A stretch of DNA of 64,000 nt from DATARH01 sp036268075. Its GTDB lineage: Bacteria; Pseudomonadota; Alphaproteobacteria; ATCC43930; CGMCC-115725. The stretch is taken from NCBI GenBank assembly GCA_036268075.1, contig DATAUV010000013.1:62001-126000 (forward strand), read 5' to 3'. Below, one piece after another: positions 11,432 through 22,078 of the stretch. The notes under the pieces were generated by a model. It had not been told where the DNA came from, ran no database searches, and saw only the letters and a list, made by a program, of their open reading frames with translations. Both the position numbers and the translations under genes were made by a program. Every line of letters starts with the position of its first letter. Within the stretch, counting starts at the first letter, position 1.

Positions 11432-11869
11432 TCAGCCGGCCGGCACTTGCTGCCAGGGGCCGTAGCATTGCGAGACATAGGGGTAATACCCGGCCGGGTT
11501 CTGGCAATAGTACCAGGTCGAGGCATAGTCCGGCGCCGCCGGGGCGTAGGTGGGATAATTCCAATCGTCGCCGTACCAGCCGCTGTATTCCGGCCCCCAC
11601 CAACTCGGCGAATAGCCGTAGCCCGCGCCCCAGCCGCCGCGGTGCCCGCGCCAGCCGCCGCCGCCGTGCCAACCGCCGCCGCCGTGCCAGCCGCCGCCAT
11701 GCCAGCCGCCGCCGTGGCTGGCCGAGGCGTGGATCGCACCTCCGCCATGAGACGAGCCGCCCCCGCCGTGGCCGTGGCCGTGGTCGTGCCCCTGAGCCAT
11801 CGCGGCCACCGGGAAAGCCAGGGCAAGCACCGCCGTTCCGGCGAGCAACACCCTCTTGATACCGTCCAT
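11432..11869 (-). CDS. His/Gly-rich secreted protein
   Basis: A 145-residue protein with a signal peptide (MDGIKRVLLAGTAVLALAF, cleaved after AMAQ). It continues as a very His- and Gly-rich stretch with repeated GGGWHGG units at roughly residues 27-85. The C-terminus is aromatic with two cysteines in the pattern YYCxNPxGYYPYVxxCxxPW. That tail is a recurrent motif of short secreted proteobacterial proteins with variable low-complexity middles. The His repeats suggest metal binding in the periplasm or outside the cell, which is inference. Start ATG 11869 has AGGA at an 8-base spacing. Confidence 0.8.
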   Translation of the reverse strand: MDGIKRVLLAGTAVLALAFPVAAMAQGHDHGHGHGGGGSSHGGGAIHASASHGGGWHGGGWHGGGGWHGGGGWRGHRGGWGAGYGYSPSWWGPEYSGWYGDDWNYPTYAPAAPDYASTWYYCQNPAGYYPYVSQCYGPWQQVPAG

Positions 11870-12006
11870 CGTCCGATTCCTCCGCATTGAATGAGGGCCT
11901 TGCCCTCTTAATCCAGGCAACGGACCCGGCCCGCACCGGTTCCCGGCCGCGCAACAGCCGCAGCGTGGGCTTTCGCCGCGGCTCGCGTGCTCTTACCTTT
12001 GACGGC

Positions 12007-13494
12007 ATGAGTGTTTCGCCAAACGGGTGGGGGCGCCGGGCGCTGCTGACGCCCGCCGAGATGGGCGAGGCCGACCGGCTGACGATCGCCGGCGGAACCC
12101 CTGGCATCGCGTTGATGGAGGCCGCCGGGCTCGCCGTCGCCGACGCCGTGTCGCGGCGCTGGCCGGTGCGGCCGGTCGCGGTGCTGTGCGGGCCGGGGAA
12201 CAATGGCGGCGACGGGTTTGTCGTGGCGCGCATCCTCGCCGAGCGGGGATGGCCGGTGCGCCTGGCCCTGCTCGGCGATCGCGCGGCGCTGCACGGTGAT
12301 GCGGCGATCGCGGCGGCGCGGTGGACGGGCCCGGTCGAGGCGCTGACGCGCAATTGTCTCGATGGCGCGGCATTGATTGTCGATGCGCTGTTCGGGGCCG
12401 GGCTCTCGCGTGACATCGGCGGCATCGCGGCGGAGGTTTTGGCCGCGATCGAGGCGCCGGTGGTGGCCGTCGATGTGCCGAGCGGGATCGACGGCGCGAC
12501 CGGGGCGGTGCGCGGCCTCGCGCCGCGGGCGGCCCTCACGGTGACCTTCTTTCGCCGCAAGCCGGGGCACCTGCTGCTGCCCGGCCGGCTCCATTGCGGC
12601 GAGACCGTGGTTGCGCCGATCGGCATCGACGTCGCCGTGCTCCACCGGATCGCGCCCAAGACCGCCGCCAACCACCCCGATCTGTGGCTCGGCGCGCTGC
12701 GCTGGCCCGACGCCGACAGCCACAAATACCGGCGCGGGCATGCGCTGGTCGTCGGCGGCGCCGAGATGACCGGGGCGGCGCGGCTGGCGGCCGGGGCGGC
12801 GGCGCGGCTGGGGGCGGGGCTGGTGACGATCGCGGCGCCCGAGGCGGCCTATCCGATCTATGCCGGGCCGATGGTCGGCACGCTGGTGCGGCCGGTTTCC
12901 GGGCTCGGCGACCTGCGGGCGCTGTTGAGCGATTCGCGGCGCAACGCGGTGCTGATCGGCCCTGGCGCGGGGATCGGGGCTGAAACCCGGGCCAACGTCG
13001 CGGCTGTCCTCGCCGCGCGCAAACGCACCGTGCTCGACGCCGACGCGCTAAGCAGCCATGCGTCAGAACGCGACAAATTCCGTGCAGCCCTTCACCCCAA
13101 TTGCGTGTTGACTCCGCATGAGGGAGAGTTCGCCCGCCTGTTCGACACCCGCGGCGGCAAACTTGACCGCGCTGTTCGCGCCGCGCGCGAGAGCGGCGCG
13201 GTGGTGCTGCTCAAGGGCGCCGACACGGTGATCGCCGCGCCCGACGGTCGCGCCGCGATCAACGGGAACGCGCCGCCCGAACTGGCGACGGGTGGGTCGG
13301 GCGATGTCCTCGCGGGGATGGTGCTGGCCCTGTTGGCGCAGGGGGTGGCGCCGTTCGAGGCGGCCGCGGCGGCGTGCTGGATGCACGGCGCGGCGGCGCG
13401 GCGGGCCGGGCCGGGTCTGGTCGCCGAGGATTTGGCGGGGGCATTGCCGGCGGTGTTGAGCGAGCTGAAGCGGGAACGAGATGAGCGAACGTAA
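12007..13494 (+). CDS. nnr: Bifunctional NAD(P)H-hydrate epimerase/dehydratase
   Basis: A 495-residue fusion that repairs damaged NAD(P)H. The N-terminal YjeF domain (residues 1 to about 220) is the epimerase, with GPGNNGGDGFVVAR. The C-terminal ribokinase-like domain is the ADP-dependent (S)-NAD(P)HX dehydratase, with LTPHEGEFARLF and TGGSGDVLAGM. The start is taken at ATG 12007 (MSVSPNGWGRR); the frame is open upstream but has no family similarity. Its last 14 bases overlap the next gene. Confidence 0.95.
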   Translation: MSVSPNGWGRRALLTPAEMGEADRLTIAGGTPGIALMEAAGLAVADAVSRRWPVRPVAVLCGPGNNGGDGFVVARILAERGWPVRLALLGDRAALHGDAAIAAARWTGPVEALTRNCLDGAALIVDALFGAGLSRDIGGIAAEVLAAIEAPVVAVDVPSGIDGATGAVRGLAPRAALTVTFFRRKPGHLLLPGRLHCGETVVAPIGIDVAVLHRIAPKTAANHPDLWLGALRWPDADSHKYRRGHALVVGGAEMTGAARLAAGAAARLGAGLVTIAAPEAAYPIYAGPMVGTLVRPVSGLGDLRALLSDSRRNAVLIGPGAGIGAETRANVAAVLAARKRTVLDADALSSHASERDKFRAALHPNCVLTPHEGEFARLFDTRGGKLDRAVRAARESGAVVLLKGADTVIAAPDGRAAINGNAPPELATGGSGDVLAGMVLALLAQGVAPFEAAAAACWMHGAAARRAGPGLVAEDLAGALPAVLSELKRERDERT

Positions 13495-14905
13495 TTCCGT
13501 CGGCGTCCTCGACCGGACGCTGGGCAATCTCAGGCGCGCTTGGCGTGAGATCGCCGGGTCGGCGCGCGGCGTCTTGACCGGTGTGCCGCGGCCGGATTTG
13601 TCCGACGACGATGCGGCCCGGCTCCGGCAGCAGATGCTGAGCTGCCTCGACAGCCAGGCGAGCGAAGTGACCGTCCGCGCCCGCGCCGCCGATCTCGGCC
13701 GCACCTATCTGGCGCTGAACCCGGCCGGCCGCCTGCGCTTCCTGCGCCTCCTCGCCGACGAGTTCGATGTCGACCACGACGCCGTCTCGGCCGCGTGTGG
13801 TGCGCTGGCGGCGGCGACGGCGCCGGCCGAGCGCGACGGCGCCGAGCGCAAGATGCGTCAGGCGCTGACCCCGCCGCGGGTGACGCTGCTGCGGCAGTTC
13901 AACGCGCTTCCGGAGGGGGTCAAGTTCCTCGTCGACCGCCGCGCCGAGCTGGTCGCGCAGCGCGGCGACGCGTCGCTGAGCGGCCTCGCCGAGGATTTGC
14001 GGGAGCTGCTGGCGAACTGGTTCGATATCGGCTTTCTCGAACTGAAGCGGATCACCTGGGAGGCGCCGGCCGCGCTTCTCGAAAAGCTGATGGCCTATGA
14101 GGCGGTGCACGAAATCCGCGGCTGGACCGACCTCAAGAACCGGGTCGAAGCCGACCGCCGGTGCTTTGCCTTCTTCCACCCGCGCATGCCCGACGAGCCG
14201 TTGATCTTTGTCGAGATCGCGCTCGTGAACGGCATCGCCGGCGACGTCCGCGCGCTGCTCGACGAGGCGGCGCCGGTCAGTGACGCCGGCGCGGCCGACA
14301 CGGCGATCTTCTATTCGATCTCGAACTGCCAGAAGGGCCTCGTCGGCATCAGCCTTGGCGATTTCCTCATCAAGCGGGTCGTCGACGCGCTGACCGCCGA
14401 GCTGCCGAGGCTCAAGACCTTTGCGACCCTGTCGCCGATACCCGGTTTTCGCACGTGGCTTTCCGGGGCCGCGGCGAAGGGCGGCGGCCTCTTGTCGCCG
14501 GCCGAGACGAAGACGCTGGCGCCGTTCGCCGAGGCGAGCGTGGCGACGCCGGAGGACACCCTTCTGCACTTGATCGACATGCCGGGCTGGCAGAGCGAGG
14601 CGAAGGTCGTAGCGGCGGTGAAGGGGCCGCTGTTGCGCCTCTGCGGCCGCTATCTCGTCAGCGAACAGAGCCGCCCCGGCCGCGCGCTCGATCCCGTCGC
14701 GCATTTCCACCTGTCGAACGGCGCCCGCGTCGAGCAGCTCAACTGGCTCGGCGACGTGTCCGAGCGCGGGCTGCGGCAATCGGCCGGAATCATGGTCAAC
14801 TACCGCTACGTCCTCGGCGACATCGAGGCCAACCACGAAGCCTATCGCGGTGAAGGCAAGGTGGCCGCGGCCTCGGCGGTGCAGAACCTGGCGAAGGGCG
14901 GCTGA
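13481..14905 (+). CDS. Malonyl-CoA decarboxylase
   Basis: It converts malonyl-CoA to acetyl-CoA and CO2, draining malonate or controlling the fatty-acid precursor pool. The 474-residue product has a helical N-terminal domain and the GNAT-like catalytic domain. Family landmarks are AYEAVHEIRGWTDLKNR, FFHPRMPDEPLIFVEIAL (residues about 227-244), FYSISNCQKGLVGISLGDFL and FHLSNGARVEQLNWLGD near the C-terminus. The last of these carries the catalytic His/Ser region. It overlaps nnr, and no malonyl-CoA synthetase lies next to it. Confidence 0.93.
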   Translation: MSERNSVGVLDRTLGNLRRAWREIAGSARGVLTGVPRPDLSDDDAARLRQQMLSCLDSQASEVTVRARAADLGRTYLALNPAGRLRFLRLLADEFDVDHDAVSAACGALAAATAPAERDGAERKMRQALTPPRVTLLRQFNALPEGVKFLVDRRAELVAQRGDASLSGLAEDLRELLANWFDIGFLELKRITWEAPAALLEKLMAYEAVHEIRGWTDLKNRVEADRRCFAFFHPRMPDEPLIFVEIALVNGIAGDVRALLDEAAPVSDAGAADTAIFYSISNCQKGLVGISLGDFLIKRVVDALTAELPRLKTFATLSPIPGFRTWLSGAAAKGGGLLSPAETKTLAPFAEASVATPEDTLLHLIDMPGWQSEAKVVAAVKGPLLRLCGRYLVSEQSRPGRALDPVAHFHLSNGARVEQLNWLGDVSERGLRQSAGIMVNYRYVLGDIEANHEAYRGEGKVAAASAVQNLAKGG

Positions 14906-14978
14906 CGGCCCTGTCGAGAAAGCTGCTTAGGCGCGGGCATTCTCTGTGTTAGAACCCCGCACCCGGGCGATTGCCGCT

Positions 14979-15063
14979 GCGGGTGTGGCGAAACTGGTAG
15001 ACGCACTGGATTTAGGTTCCAGCGATGAAAGTCGTGGGGGTTCGAATCCCCCCGCCCGCACCA
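14979..15063 (+). tRNA. tRNA-Leu (TAG)
   Basis: An 85-base class II tRNA with acceptor GCGGGTG/CGCCCGC, an anticodon loop with TAG, a long variable arm and T-loop GGTTCGAATCC. Discriminator A and an encoded CCA are at 15060-15063. Confidence 0.96.
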
Positions 15064-15140
15064 GCGCCGAGCCGGGCGCCGTCCGTGTCTTCCCCGACTG
15101 GGTGGCCAAGAAATAAACATTGGAGCGTGAGCATTTCGCG

Positions 15141-16547
15141 ATGCAAGTGACCGAAACCAGCGCCGACGGGCTTAAGCGCGAATACCGGATCGTCGTCCCC
15201 GCCGACGATCTCGAAGGCGAGATCACCCGCCGTCTCGGCGAGATTTCGAAGACGATCCGGCTGCCTGGTTTCCGTCCGGGCAAGGTGCCGATGGGGCTCC
15301 TGCGGACCCGCTTCGGCAACGCCGTGCGCGGCGAGGTGCTGGAAAGCCAGGTGCAGTCGAGCTCGTCCGAGGCGATGCAGCAGAACAATCTGCGCCCGGC
15401 CCTGCCGCCCAAGGTCGAGATCGTCTCGGCCGCCGAGGGCACCGACCTCGAATACACGATGTCGGTCGAGGTGCTGCCCGATCTGCCCGAGCTGAAGTTC
15501 GACGGTCTCGGCCTCGAAAAGCTGGTCGCCGACATCCCGGACGAGGATGTCGACAAGGCGCTCGAGCGCATGGCCGAGCAATACCGCAAATCCGATGTCG
15601 TCGAGCGCGAGGCCAAGACGGGCGACCTTGTCAGCATCGACTTCGTCGGCAAGATCGACGGCGTCGAGTTCCCCGGCGGGAAGGGCGACAAGATTTCGCT
15701 CGACCTGGGCGTCGGGCAGTTCATCCCCGGCTTCGAGGACCAGCTCGTCGGCGCCAGGGCGGGCGAGGACCGCACCGTCAAGGTCGCGTTCCCGGCCGAT
15801 TACGGGGTCGCCGACCTCGCCGGCAAGGACGCCGAGTTCGCGGTGACGGTCAACGAGGTACGCGAGCGCCAGCCGGCCGTCGTCGACGACAGCCTCGCGA
15901 CCGAGGTCGGGCTCGAAAACCTCGCCGAGCTGCGCGACGAGATCGCCGGGCGGATGCGCCGCGACTATGACGGCGTCGCGCGCCAGCGCTTGAAGCGCGA
16001 GCTCCTCGACAAGCTCGCCGAGCGGTACACCTTTGAGGTGCCGCCGGGCATGGTGGAGCTCGAGTTCACCACGATCATGCAGCAATACGAGGCCGAGAAG
16101 GCCGCGCAGAAGGAGCGCGCCGCGGCGGCCGCCGCCGAGGGTGATTCTCCCGCGGAGGAGGCGGCCGAGACCGAAACCGACGACGAAGAGAAGACCCGGA
16201 CCGAGTTTCGCGAGATCGCCGAGCGGCGCGTCCGCCTCGGCCTCCTCCTTGCGGAAGTGGGCCGCGGCAACAACATCTCGGTGTCGCAGGAGGAGCTGAA
16301 CCAGGCCCTGACCCGCGAGGCCCGCAATCATCCGGGCTATGAGCGCCAGGTGATCGAGTACTATCGGAACAACCCGGATGCGTTCAACAATCTGCGGGGG
16401 CCGATCTACGAGGAGAAGGTGGTCGATTTCGTGATCGAGATGGCCAAGCTCGACGAGCGCAAGGTAACCCCGCTCGAATTGCTGAGCCTTCCCGATCCGG
16501 CGGCCGCCGACGAGACCAAGGCCGAGCCGGAGACGAAACCGGCCTAG
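15141..16547 (+). CDS. tig: Trigger factor (ribosome-associated chaperone)
   Basis: A 468-residue chaperone that binds nascent chains at the ribosome exit. The N-terminal ribosome-docking loop is GFRPGKVP (residues 42-49). The FKBP-like prolyl isomerase domain spans about 150-235 (GDLVSIDFVGKIDG, then GVGQFIPGFEDQLVG). The helical C-terminal substrate-binding domain contains an Ala/Glu/Thr-rich acidic insert near 325-350 of the kind seen in alphaproteobacteria. The start is ATG 15141. It leads the block tig-clpP-clpX-lon. Confidence 0.97.
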   Translation: MQVTETSADGLKREYRIVVPADDLEGEITRRLGEISKTIRLPGFRPGKVPMGLLRTRFGNAVRGEVLESQVQSSSSEAMQQNNLRPALPPKVEIVSAAEGTDLEYTMSVEVLPDLPELKFDGLGLEKLVADIPDEDVDKALERMAEQYRKSDVVEREAKTGDLVSIDFVGKIDGVEFPGGKGDKISLDLGVGQFIPGFEDQLVGARAGEDRTVKVAFPADYGVADLAGKDAEFAVTVNEVRERQPAVVDDSLATEVGLENLAELRDEIAGRMRRDYDGVARQRLKRELLDKLAERYTFEVPPGMVELEFTTIMQQYEAEKAAQKERAAAAAAEGDSPAEEAAETETDDEEKTRTEFREIAERRVRLGLLLAEVGRGNNISVSQEELNQALTREARNHPGYERQVIEYYRNNPDAFNNLRGPIYEEKVVDFVIEMAKLDERKVTPLELLSLPDPAAADETKAEPETKPA

Positions 16548-16618
16548 CGCAACCAGGGTGAGGGTGAGGCCGAAGCTGCCGAGAGCTGAGGCCCGCCGTA
16601 GTGATTTGGGAGCATTCC

Positions 16619-17257
16619 ATGTCCGACTACTTTGAACAGCACATGAATAACCTGGTCCCGATGGTCGTCGAACAGACCAATCGGGGCGAGCGGGCCTATG
16701 ACATTTATTCGCGACTGTTGAAGGAGCGAATCATCTTTTTGGTGGGGCCGGTGCACGACGCGGTCGCGAGTTTGATCTGCGCGCAGCTCCTGTTCCTCGA
16801 ATCGGAGAACCCGACCAAGGATATCGCGTTCTACGTCAACTCGCCGGGCGGGGTCGTGACGTCGGGTTTGGCGATCTACGACACGATGCAATACATCCGC
16901 TCGCCGGTGTCGACCGTGTGCATCGGCCAGGCCGCGTCGATGGGCTCTCTGCTGCTCGCGGCGGGGGCGCCGGGCAAGAGGTTCTCGCTGCCGAATTCGC
17001 GCATCATGATCCACCAGCCGTCGGGCGGCGCCCAGGGCCAGGCCACCGATATTGAAATACAAGCCAGGGAAATCCTCGCGTTACGGGCGAGATTGAATGA
17101 AATCTACGTCAGACATACCGGGCAATCCCTGGACGTGATCCAGAATGCGGTCGAGCGCGACAAGTTCTTGTCGCCCCTCGAGGCAAAGGAATTCGGGCTC
17201 GTTGACGAGGTCGTCGACGCGCGACCGGGCGCCAGCGACGAGCGTGCCCGTGCATGA
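16619..17257 (+). CDS. clpP: ATP-dependent Clp protease proteolytic subunit
   Basis: The serine peptidase that forms the tetradecameric chamber and works with ClpX or ClpA. The 212-residue protein has the nucleophile Ser in GQAASMGSLLLAAG, the catalytic His in MIHQPSGG and the Asp in the following EIQAREIL/ARLNEIYVRHTG region. The conserved PMVVEQTNRGERAYDIYSRL head is present. The start is ATG 16619 (MSDYFEQ); the ATG at 16643 is a possible alternative. It is followed by its partner clpX. Confidence 0.97.
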   Translation: MSDYFEQHMNNLVPMVVEQTNRGERAYDIYSRLLKERIIFLVGPVHDAVASLICAQLLFLESENPTKDIAFYVNSPGGVVTSGLAIYDTMQYIRSPVSTVCIGQAASMGSLLLAAGAPGKRFSLPNSRIMIHQPSGGAQGQATDIEIQAREILALRARLNEIYVRHTGQSLDVIQNAVERDKFLSPLEAKEFGLVDEVVDARPGASDERARA

Positions 17258-17305
17258 CCAGCCGGAACCCCACTGGGGCCCGAGCATTTAACTAGTTGTT
17301 GATCC

Positions 17306-17338
17306 GTCCCGAGCACATATACTTGAGTGGCTCGGGAC
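17306..17338 (+). other. Inverted repeat between clpP and clpX
   Basis: A perfect 9-bp stem, GTCCCGAGC (17306-17314) and GCTCGGGAC (17330-17338), encloses a 15-base A/T-richer loop. No T-run follows, so it may be an attenuator, an RNA processing site or an operator instead of a simple terminator. Confidence 0.5.
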
Positions 17339-17399
17339 AGGTTGCGTCGGGCGCAGGCATGAGGGGCGGCATGTCCCGCGGGCCGGTGGCGGAGTGGCG

Positions 17400-18665
<1,266 letters not shown>

Positions 18666-18715
18666 TCCGGCTGGCGGCTGATCGTCGCGGCGGACTGCAA
18701 ACCGATCCGGCTTTT

Positions 18716-18741
18716 CCGCGCCGGCTTGACTGTCGGCGCGG
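18716..18741 (+). other. Inverted repeat downstream of clpX
   Basis: A perfect 8-bp GC stem (CCGCGCCG at 18716-18723, CGGCGCGG at 18734-18741) with loop GCTTGACTGT. It could end clpX transcription, though no T-tract follows. The loop also holds a TTGACT that could be the -35 of a lon promoter (candidate -10 near 18750). Neither reading is decisive. Confidence 0.4.
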
Positions 18742-18830
18742 GGAGGCCAACCTAATCACGACGCCAACCCAAATCGCATAGATAGACGGCCGAAAGCTCT
18801 GCGACCGGCCGTCGAGGTGAAAGAGGGCCT

Positions 18831-21239
18831 ATGTCAGACACCACTGCACGCGCCGCGCTTTATCCGGTCCTGCCGCTTCGCGACATCGTGGTTTTCCCCC
18901 ACATGATCGTGCCGCTTTTCGTCGGACGCGAAAAATCGGTTCGCGCCCTCGAAGACGTGATGAAGGACGATAAGCAGATCCTGCTCGTCACCCAAAAGAA
19001 CGCTTCCCAGGATGACCCGACCACGGCCGACATTTTCACCGTCGGCACGATCGGGACCGTGCTGCAGCTCCTCAAGCTGCCCGACGGCACCGTCAAGGTG
19101 CTGGTCGAGGGCGGCCAGCGCGCCCGCATCAAGGGTTTTGCCGAGAACGAGAACTTCTTCCAGGCGTATGCCGAGCACATCGACGAGCGCCCCGGCGAGC
19201 ATCCCGAGATTCAGGCGCTGGCCCGCACCGTGGTCGCCCAGTTCGAGCAGTACATCAAGCTCAACAAGAAGATCCCGCCCGAGGTGCTGGTCTCGATCAA
19301 CCAGATCGAAGAGCCGGGCAAGCTCGCCGACACGGTGGCCTCGAACCTGACGCTGAAAATCCCCGAGAAGCAGGCGCTGCTCGAGACCGAGACCGTGTCC
19401 GAGCGGCTCGAAAAAGTCTTCGGCTACATGGAAGGCGAGATCGGCGTCCTCCAGGTGGAAAAGCGCATCCGCAACCGCGTCAAGCGCCAGATGGAGAAGA
19501 CCCAGCGCGAGTACTACCTGAACGAGCAGCTGAAGGCGATCCAGAAGGAGCTGGGAGAGGGCGAGGACGGCAAGGACGAAATGGCCGAACTCGAGGACAA
19601 GATCGCCAAGACCAGGTTCTCGAAGGAAGCCCACGACAAGGCCGTGGCGGAGCTGAAAAAGCTGCGCAGCATGAGCCCGATGTCGGCCGAGGCGACGGTG
19701 GTGCGCAACTACCTCGACTGGATGCTGTCGATCCCGTGGCAGAACCGCACCAAGATCCGGCGCGACATCAACGGCGCCGAGAAGGTGCTCAACGCCGACC
19801 ATTTCGGGCTGGAGAAGGTCAAGGAGCGTATCCTTGAGTACCTTGCGGTCCAACAGCGCATGAAAAAGATGAAGGGCCCGATCCTCTGTCTGGTCGGTCC
19901 TCCGGGTGTCGGCAAGACCTCGCTCGGCAAGTCGGTGGCGCGCGCCACAGGCCGCAACTTCGTGCGCATGTCGCTGGGCGGAGTGCGCGACGAGGCCGAA
20001 ATCCGCGGCCATCGCCGGACCTATATCGGCTCGATGCCGGGCAAGATCCTGCAGGGCATGAAGAAGGCGAAATCGTCGAACCCACTGTTCCTGTTGGACG
20101 AGGTCGACAAGCTCGGTGCCGACTGGCGCGGCGACCCGTCGTCGGCGCTGCTCGAAGTGCTCGATCCCGAGCAGAATTCGAGCTTTAACGACCATTACCT
20201 CGAGGTCGACTACGATTTGTCGGATGTGATGTTCGTCACCACAGCCAACACGCTGCGCATGCCCCAGCCGCTGATGGACCGCATGGAGATCATCCGCCTG
20301 CCGGGCTACACCGAGGACGAAAAGGTCGAGATCGCCAAGCGCCACCTGATCCCGAAGCAGGTCAAGTCGCACGGGCTCAAGAAGACCGAGTGGAGCATCA
20401 GCGATGACGGCCTGCGCGACCTCATCCGCTTTTACACGCGCGAGGCCGGCGTCCGGAACCTCGAGCGCGAGATCGCCAACCTGACGCGCAAGGCGATCAA
20501 GGACATCCTGATGAAAAAGATCGAGAAGGTCGCCGTGACCCGGCGCAATCTCGACAAGTATGCGGGCGTCCGGCGGTTCCGCTTTGGCGAGGTCGAGGCC
20601 GAGGATCTGGTCGGCGTGACCACGGGCTTGGCCTGGACCGAAGTCGGCGGCGAGCTGTTGACGATCGAGGCGGTGACGCTGCCCGGCAAAGGGCGTGTCA
20701 CGGCGACCGGCAAGCTCGGCGATGTGATGAAGGAATCGGTCCAGGCGGCCGAGAGCTTCGTCAAGTCGCGCAGCCTGATCTACGGGATCAAGCCGACGAT
20801 CTTTGACAAAAAGGACATCCACGTGCACGTGCCCGAGGGCGCGACGCCAAAGGATGGGCCATCCGCGGGGGTCGGCATGGTCACCTCGATCGTTTCGGTG
20901 CTGACCGGTATCCCGGTGCGCCGCGACATCGCGATGACCGGCGAAATCACCCTGCGCGGCCGTGTGTTGCCGATCGGGGGCTTGAAGGAGAAATTGCTCG
21001 CGGCACTTCAGGGTGGGCTCAAGACCGTCTTGATCCCGGCCGAAAACGAGAAAGACCTCGCGGACATACCCGATAACGTCAAGCGGGGATTGAAGATTAT
21101 CCCGATCCGCACGGCGGACGAGCTGCTGATGCATGCTCTTACCGGCCCGCTGACGCCGATCGACTGGGCGGAGGAACCCGAGGCCCCGACGGTTATTCCC
21201 CAAACAGGCGAACAGCGCTCGGGTCTCGTAGCCCATTGA
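18831..21239 (+). CDS. lon: ATP-dependent protease La (Lon)
   Basis: An 802-residue LonA protease that degrades misfolded and regulatory proteins. The N-terminal substrate domain (about 1-205) is followed by a AAA+ module with Walker A GPPGVGKTSLGKS near residue 360. The C-terminal peptidase has catalytic Ser in PKDGPSAG (about residue 678) and Lys in GGLKEKLLAA (about 720). The start is ATG 18831 with AAAGAGGGCC upstream. It follows clpX in the usual alphaproteobacterial order and ends before hupB. Confidence 0.98.
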   Translation: MSDTTARAALYPVLPLRDIVVFPHMIVPLFVGREKSVRALEDVMKDDKQILLVTQKNASQDDPTTADIFTVGTIGTVLQLLKLPDGTVKVLVEGGQRARIKGFAENENFFQAYAEHIDERPGEHPEIQALARTVVAQFEQYIKLNKKIPPEVLVSINQIEEPGKLADTVASNLTLKIPEKQALLETETVSERLEKVFGYMEGEIGVLQVEKRIRNRVKRQMEKTQREYYLNEQLKAIQKELGEGEDGKDEMAELEDKIAKTRFSKEAHDKAVAELKKLRSMSPMSAEATVVRNYLDWMLSIPWQNRTKIRRDINGAEKVLNADHFGLEKVKERILEYLAVQQRMKKMKGPILCLVGPPGVGKTSLGKSVARATGRNFVRMSLGGVRDEAEIRGHRRTYIGSMPGKILQGMKKAKSSNPLFLLDEVDKLGADWRGDPSSALLEVLDPEQNSSFNDHYLEVDYDLSDVMFVTTANTLRMPQPLMDRMEIIRLPGYTEDEKVEIAKRHLIPKQVKSHGLKKTEWSISDDGLRDLIRFYTREAGVRNLEREIANLTRKAIKDILMKKIEKVAVTRRNLDKYAGVRRFRFGEVEAEDLVGVTTGLAWTEVGGELLTIEAVTLPGKGRVTATGKLGDVMKESVQAAESFVKSRSLIYGIKPTIFDKKDIHVHVPEGATPKDGPSAGVGMVTSIVSVLTGIPVRRDIAMTGEITLRGRVLPIGGLKEKLLAALQGGLKTVLIPAENEKDLADIPDNVKRGLKIIPIRTADELLMHALTGPLTPIDWAEEPEAPTVIPQTGEQRSGLVAH

Positions 21240-21249
21240 TTGATGGTTT

Positions 21250-21290
21250 CGGCCGTTTGTCGAGTTCATGTCCGAGCTCGATAACGGCCG
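21250..21290 (+). terminator. Hairpin after lon
   Basis: The arms CGGCCGTT-TGTCGAG (21250-21264) and CTCGATAACGGCCG (21277-21290) pair over about 14 bp with one bulge. They lie 11 bases after the lon stop. No T-run follows, so intrinsic termination is uncertain. Confidence 0.45.
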
Positions 21291-21333
21291 GTAACCCCGA
21301 AAAAACCTTGGCTTTTGGCGAGTGAACCCTCAT

Positions 21334-21363
21334 TGACCCGAGGGTCGGGCGCGGTCTACATTC
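21334..21363 (+). promoter_or_regulatory. Putative sigma-70 promoter of hupB
   Basis: TTGACC at 21334-21339 and TACATT at 21358-21363 are separated by 18 bases and lie about 50 bases before the hupB start. This fits a vegetative promoter for an abundant nucleoid protein. Confidence 0.5.
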
Positions 21364-21414
21364 CGCCGCGCAGGACATCCAAGATTCCTCGCTTACTGGC
21401 TTAGGGGGCAACAC

Positions 21415-21687
21415 GTGAATAGAAACGAACTCGTCGATGCCGTCGCCGGCAAGGCCGAGCTGTCAAAATCGTCCGCCAACAAGGCGGTTGAGGCGGTCTT
21501 CGATTCGATTGCCGATGCGTTGAAGGACGGCGGCGACGTTCGGCTGGTCGGATTCGGGACTTTCTCGGTCTCGAAGCGGGCAGCCTCGGAGGGGCGCAAT
21601 CCCCGCACTGGAGCGAAGATCAGCATTGCCGCGTCGAACCAGGCCAAATTCAAGGCTGGCAAGCGGCTTCGCGACACGCTCAACTAG
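21415..21687 (+). CDS. hupB: HU-family DNA-binding protein
   Basis: A 90-residue histone-like protein that bends and compacts DNA. The HU signature GFGTFSVSKRAASEGRNPRTG is present in the arm region, with the usual helical dimerisation half before it and KRLRDTLN at the end. Translation begins at GTG 21415 behind AGGGGGC. It lies between lon and two tRNA genes, as in many alphaproteobacteria. Confidence 0.95.
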   Translation: MNRNELVDAVAGKAELSKSSANKAVEAVFDSIADALKDGGDVRLVGFGTFSVSKRAASEGRNPRTGAKISIAASNQAKFKAGKRLRDTLN

Positions 21688-21758
21688 GGTATCGGCGCGC
21701 CGGCCCGGACCACGGGCCGGCTGCGGCTGCGTCGCCAGCGATGCCGGCCCGTGGGCGA

Positions 21759-21834
21759 GGGCGATTAGCTCAGTCGGTAGAGCATCTCGTTTACACCGAG
21801 GGGGTCGGGGGTTCGAATCCCTCATCGCCCACCA
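21759..21834 (+). tRNA. tRNA-Val (TAC)
   Basis: A 76-base cloverleaf with acceptor GGGCGAT/ATCGCCC, anticodon loop TTTACAC (anticodon TAC), T-loop GGTTCGAATCC and encoded ACCA. Confidence 0.96.
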
Positions 21835-21968
21835 CGGTCCTTCTGCGTCGGCAAAACAAAGTTGGCAGAACAAAAAAGCCGACAAATACGCGCGGGGCAG
21901 ATACCCACGCCCCCTCGCTTGACACCCTCCGGATGCGAGGGTACGAGTGGCCGCCCCGATCGGCATAC

Positions 21969-22045
<77 letters not shown>

Positions 22046-22078
22046 TTCGATCGTGGGGAAAAGGGCGTCGGCGACGTG

